From: Oscillospiraceae bacterium
GTDB lineage: Bacteria > Bacillota > Clostridia > Oscillospirales > Ruminococcaceae
NCBI GenBank assembly: GCA_017533485.1
Contig: JAFXIC010000024.1
Span: 1-52,064, forward strand
Reading direction: 5' to 3'
Length of the DNA stretch: 52,064 bases
The notes below the pieces were generated by a model. That model was given only the letters and a program-made list of their open reading frames with translations. It ran no database searches and had not been told where the DNA came from. A program made the position numbers and the translations under genes. How positions within the stretch are numbered: position 1 is the stretch's first letter; every line of letters starts with the position of its first letter. This document shows, in pieces, positions 51,128 to 52,064 of this stretch.

Positions 51128-52064
51128 TTACTCAGCGAGGTCAACAACAACGCCGGAGCCAACAGTTCTGCCGCCTTCACGGATAGCGAAACGGAGACCC
51201 TTCTCGATAGCGATCGGAGTGATCAGCTCAACAGAGATCTCGATGTTGTCGCCAGGGTTGCACATCTGAACGCCTTCCGGCAGAGTGATGATACCGGTAA
51301 CGTCAGTTGTACGGAAATAGAACTGCGGTCTGTAGTTGGTGAAGAACGGCTTATGACGGCCACCCTCTTCCTTCTTCAGAACGTAAACCTGACCAACGAA
51401 CTTGGTGAGGGGCTGAATGGAGCCCGGCTTACAGAGAACCTGTCCTCTTTCGATGTCCTTACGAGCAACACCACGGAGCAGTGCGCCGACGTTATCGCCA
51501 GCCTCTGCATAATCCAGAGTCTTGCGGAACATTTCCAGACCGGTAACAACAGTAGAGCCCTTCTCTTCCTTCAGACCTACGATTTCAACAGTCTCGCCAA
51601 CCTTAATCTGACCACGCTCAACACGGCCGGTTGCAACGGTACCACGACCGGAAATGGTCATAGTATCCTCAACAGGCATGAGGAACGGCTGGTCTGCCTT
51701 ACGGTCAGGAGTCGGAATGTAGGAGTCAACAGCGTCCATCAGTTCCTGGATGCAAGCGTAAACAGGATCGTTTACGTCGGTGGAGCTGGAATCGAGAGCC
51801 TGGAATGCAGAACCCTTAACGATCGGAATGTCATCGCCAGGGAACTCATACTTGCTCAGAGTATCGCGGATATCCATCTCGACGAGGTCGATGAGCTCTT
51901 CGTCATCAACGAGGTCAGTCTTGTTCATGAATACAACGATTGCCGGAACGCCTACCTGACGAGCAAGCAGGATGTGCTCCTTGGTCTGAGCCATCGGGCC
52001 GTCGGAAGCAGCAACTACGAGGATTGCGCCGTCCATCTGAGCAGCACCGGTGATCATGTTCTTG
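51128..52064 (-). CDS. tuf: Translation elongation factor Tu (partial, N-terminus outside the window)
   Basis: About 312 residues are seen. EF-Tu carries aminoacyl-tRNA to the ribosome as a GTP complex. The window holds the [17 protein letters not shown] guanine-recognition segment (NKxD) and the GSAFQALD loop, then beta-barrel domains 2 and 3 to the stop at 51128. The first approximately 85-90 residues (P-loop, switch I) lie past 52064. Reading continues in frame to the window edge. Confidence 0.98.
   Translation of the reverse strand, partial: KNMITGAAQMDGAILVVAASDGPMAQTKEHILLARQVGVPAIVVFMNKTDLVDDEELIDLVEMDIRDTLSKYEFPGDDIPIVKGSAFQALDSSSTDVNDPVYACIQELMDAVDSYIPTPDRKADQPFLMPVEDTMTISGRGTVATGRVERGQIKVGETVEIVGLKEEKGSTVVTGLEMFRKTLDYAEAGDNVGALLRGVARKDIERGQVLCKPGSIQPLTKFVGQVYVLKKEEGGRHKPFFTNYRPQFYFRTTDVTGIITLPEGVQMCNPGDNIEISVELITPIAIEKGLRFAIREGGRTVGSGVVVDLAE

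Overview
The window looks like a chromosomal segment of an anaerobic, cellulosome-forming Ruminococcus (Oscillospiraceae, Firmicutes). The reasons are two large secreted cellulases (GH5 and GH9) with dockerin modules, a lysozyme with a dockerin repeat and a cohesin-like module, Firmicutes-type promoters and ribosome binding sites, and Firmicutes RNA elements (yybP-ykoY, L10 leader, RqcH). GC content is moderate. The species call is inference. No phage, insertion sequence or CRISPR array was seen. Most of the window is housekeeping chromosome with accessory genes between blocks.

Layout. 1-5.0 kb: the end of an unknown gene, a response regulator with an altered receiver, a GH-like lipoprotein, then queA and pyk. 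5.0-12.05 kb: a complete F-type ATP synthase operon, atpIBEFHAGDC. Its c subunit carries a two-carboxylate sodium-type ion site. 12.1-15.2 kb: with no clear terminator after atpC, a membrane protein, a GH5 cellulase with an internal dockerin, and a small unknown protein. 15.3-17.4 kb: a DUF2089/membrane protein pair, then the L10 leader with rplJ and rplL. 17.4-20.8 kb: the reverse-strand GH25 protein, tRNA-Thr, small genes (tail-anchored protein, VOC, GNAT) and a palindrome-rich intergenic element. 20.8-24.1 kb: a reverse-strand ECF sigma/anti-sigma pair and mntP under a manganese riboswitch. 24.1-31.0 kb: a miniature AGCS-like protein, a small membrane protein, reverse-strand tRNA-Ser, the GH9 cellulase, a degenerate Old Yellow Enzyme homologue and rqcH. 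31.1-33.9 kb, reverse: DUF4317, DUF1858, a zinc-ribbon protein, a structured RNA candidate and a SigH-like sigma factor.

34.0-50.7 kb, reverse: a division and cell-wall block. From the promoter near 50.68 kb it reads mraZ, rsmH, ftsL-like, PASTA penicillin-binding protein, murE, mraY, ftsW, murG, murA, ftsQ. A separately promoted ftsZ follows, then two proteins sharing a DivIVA-like N-terminal domain (62 and 479 residues), the longer with an EF-hand loop. The last gene is a fumarase/tartrate dehydratase beta subunit without its alpha partner. ftsA, murD, murF, murC and murB are absent from the block. The window ends in a partial reverse-strand tuf gene with two tandem terminators.

The strongest candidates for undescribed biology are the ftsZ-linked DivIVA-like pair with its calcium-loop motif, the dockerin-cohesin-GH25 protein, the internally deleted AGCS transporter, and the structured RNA near 33.1 kb.
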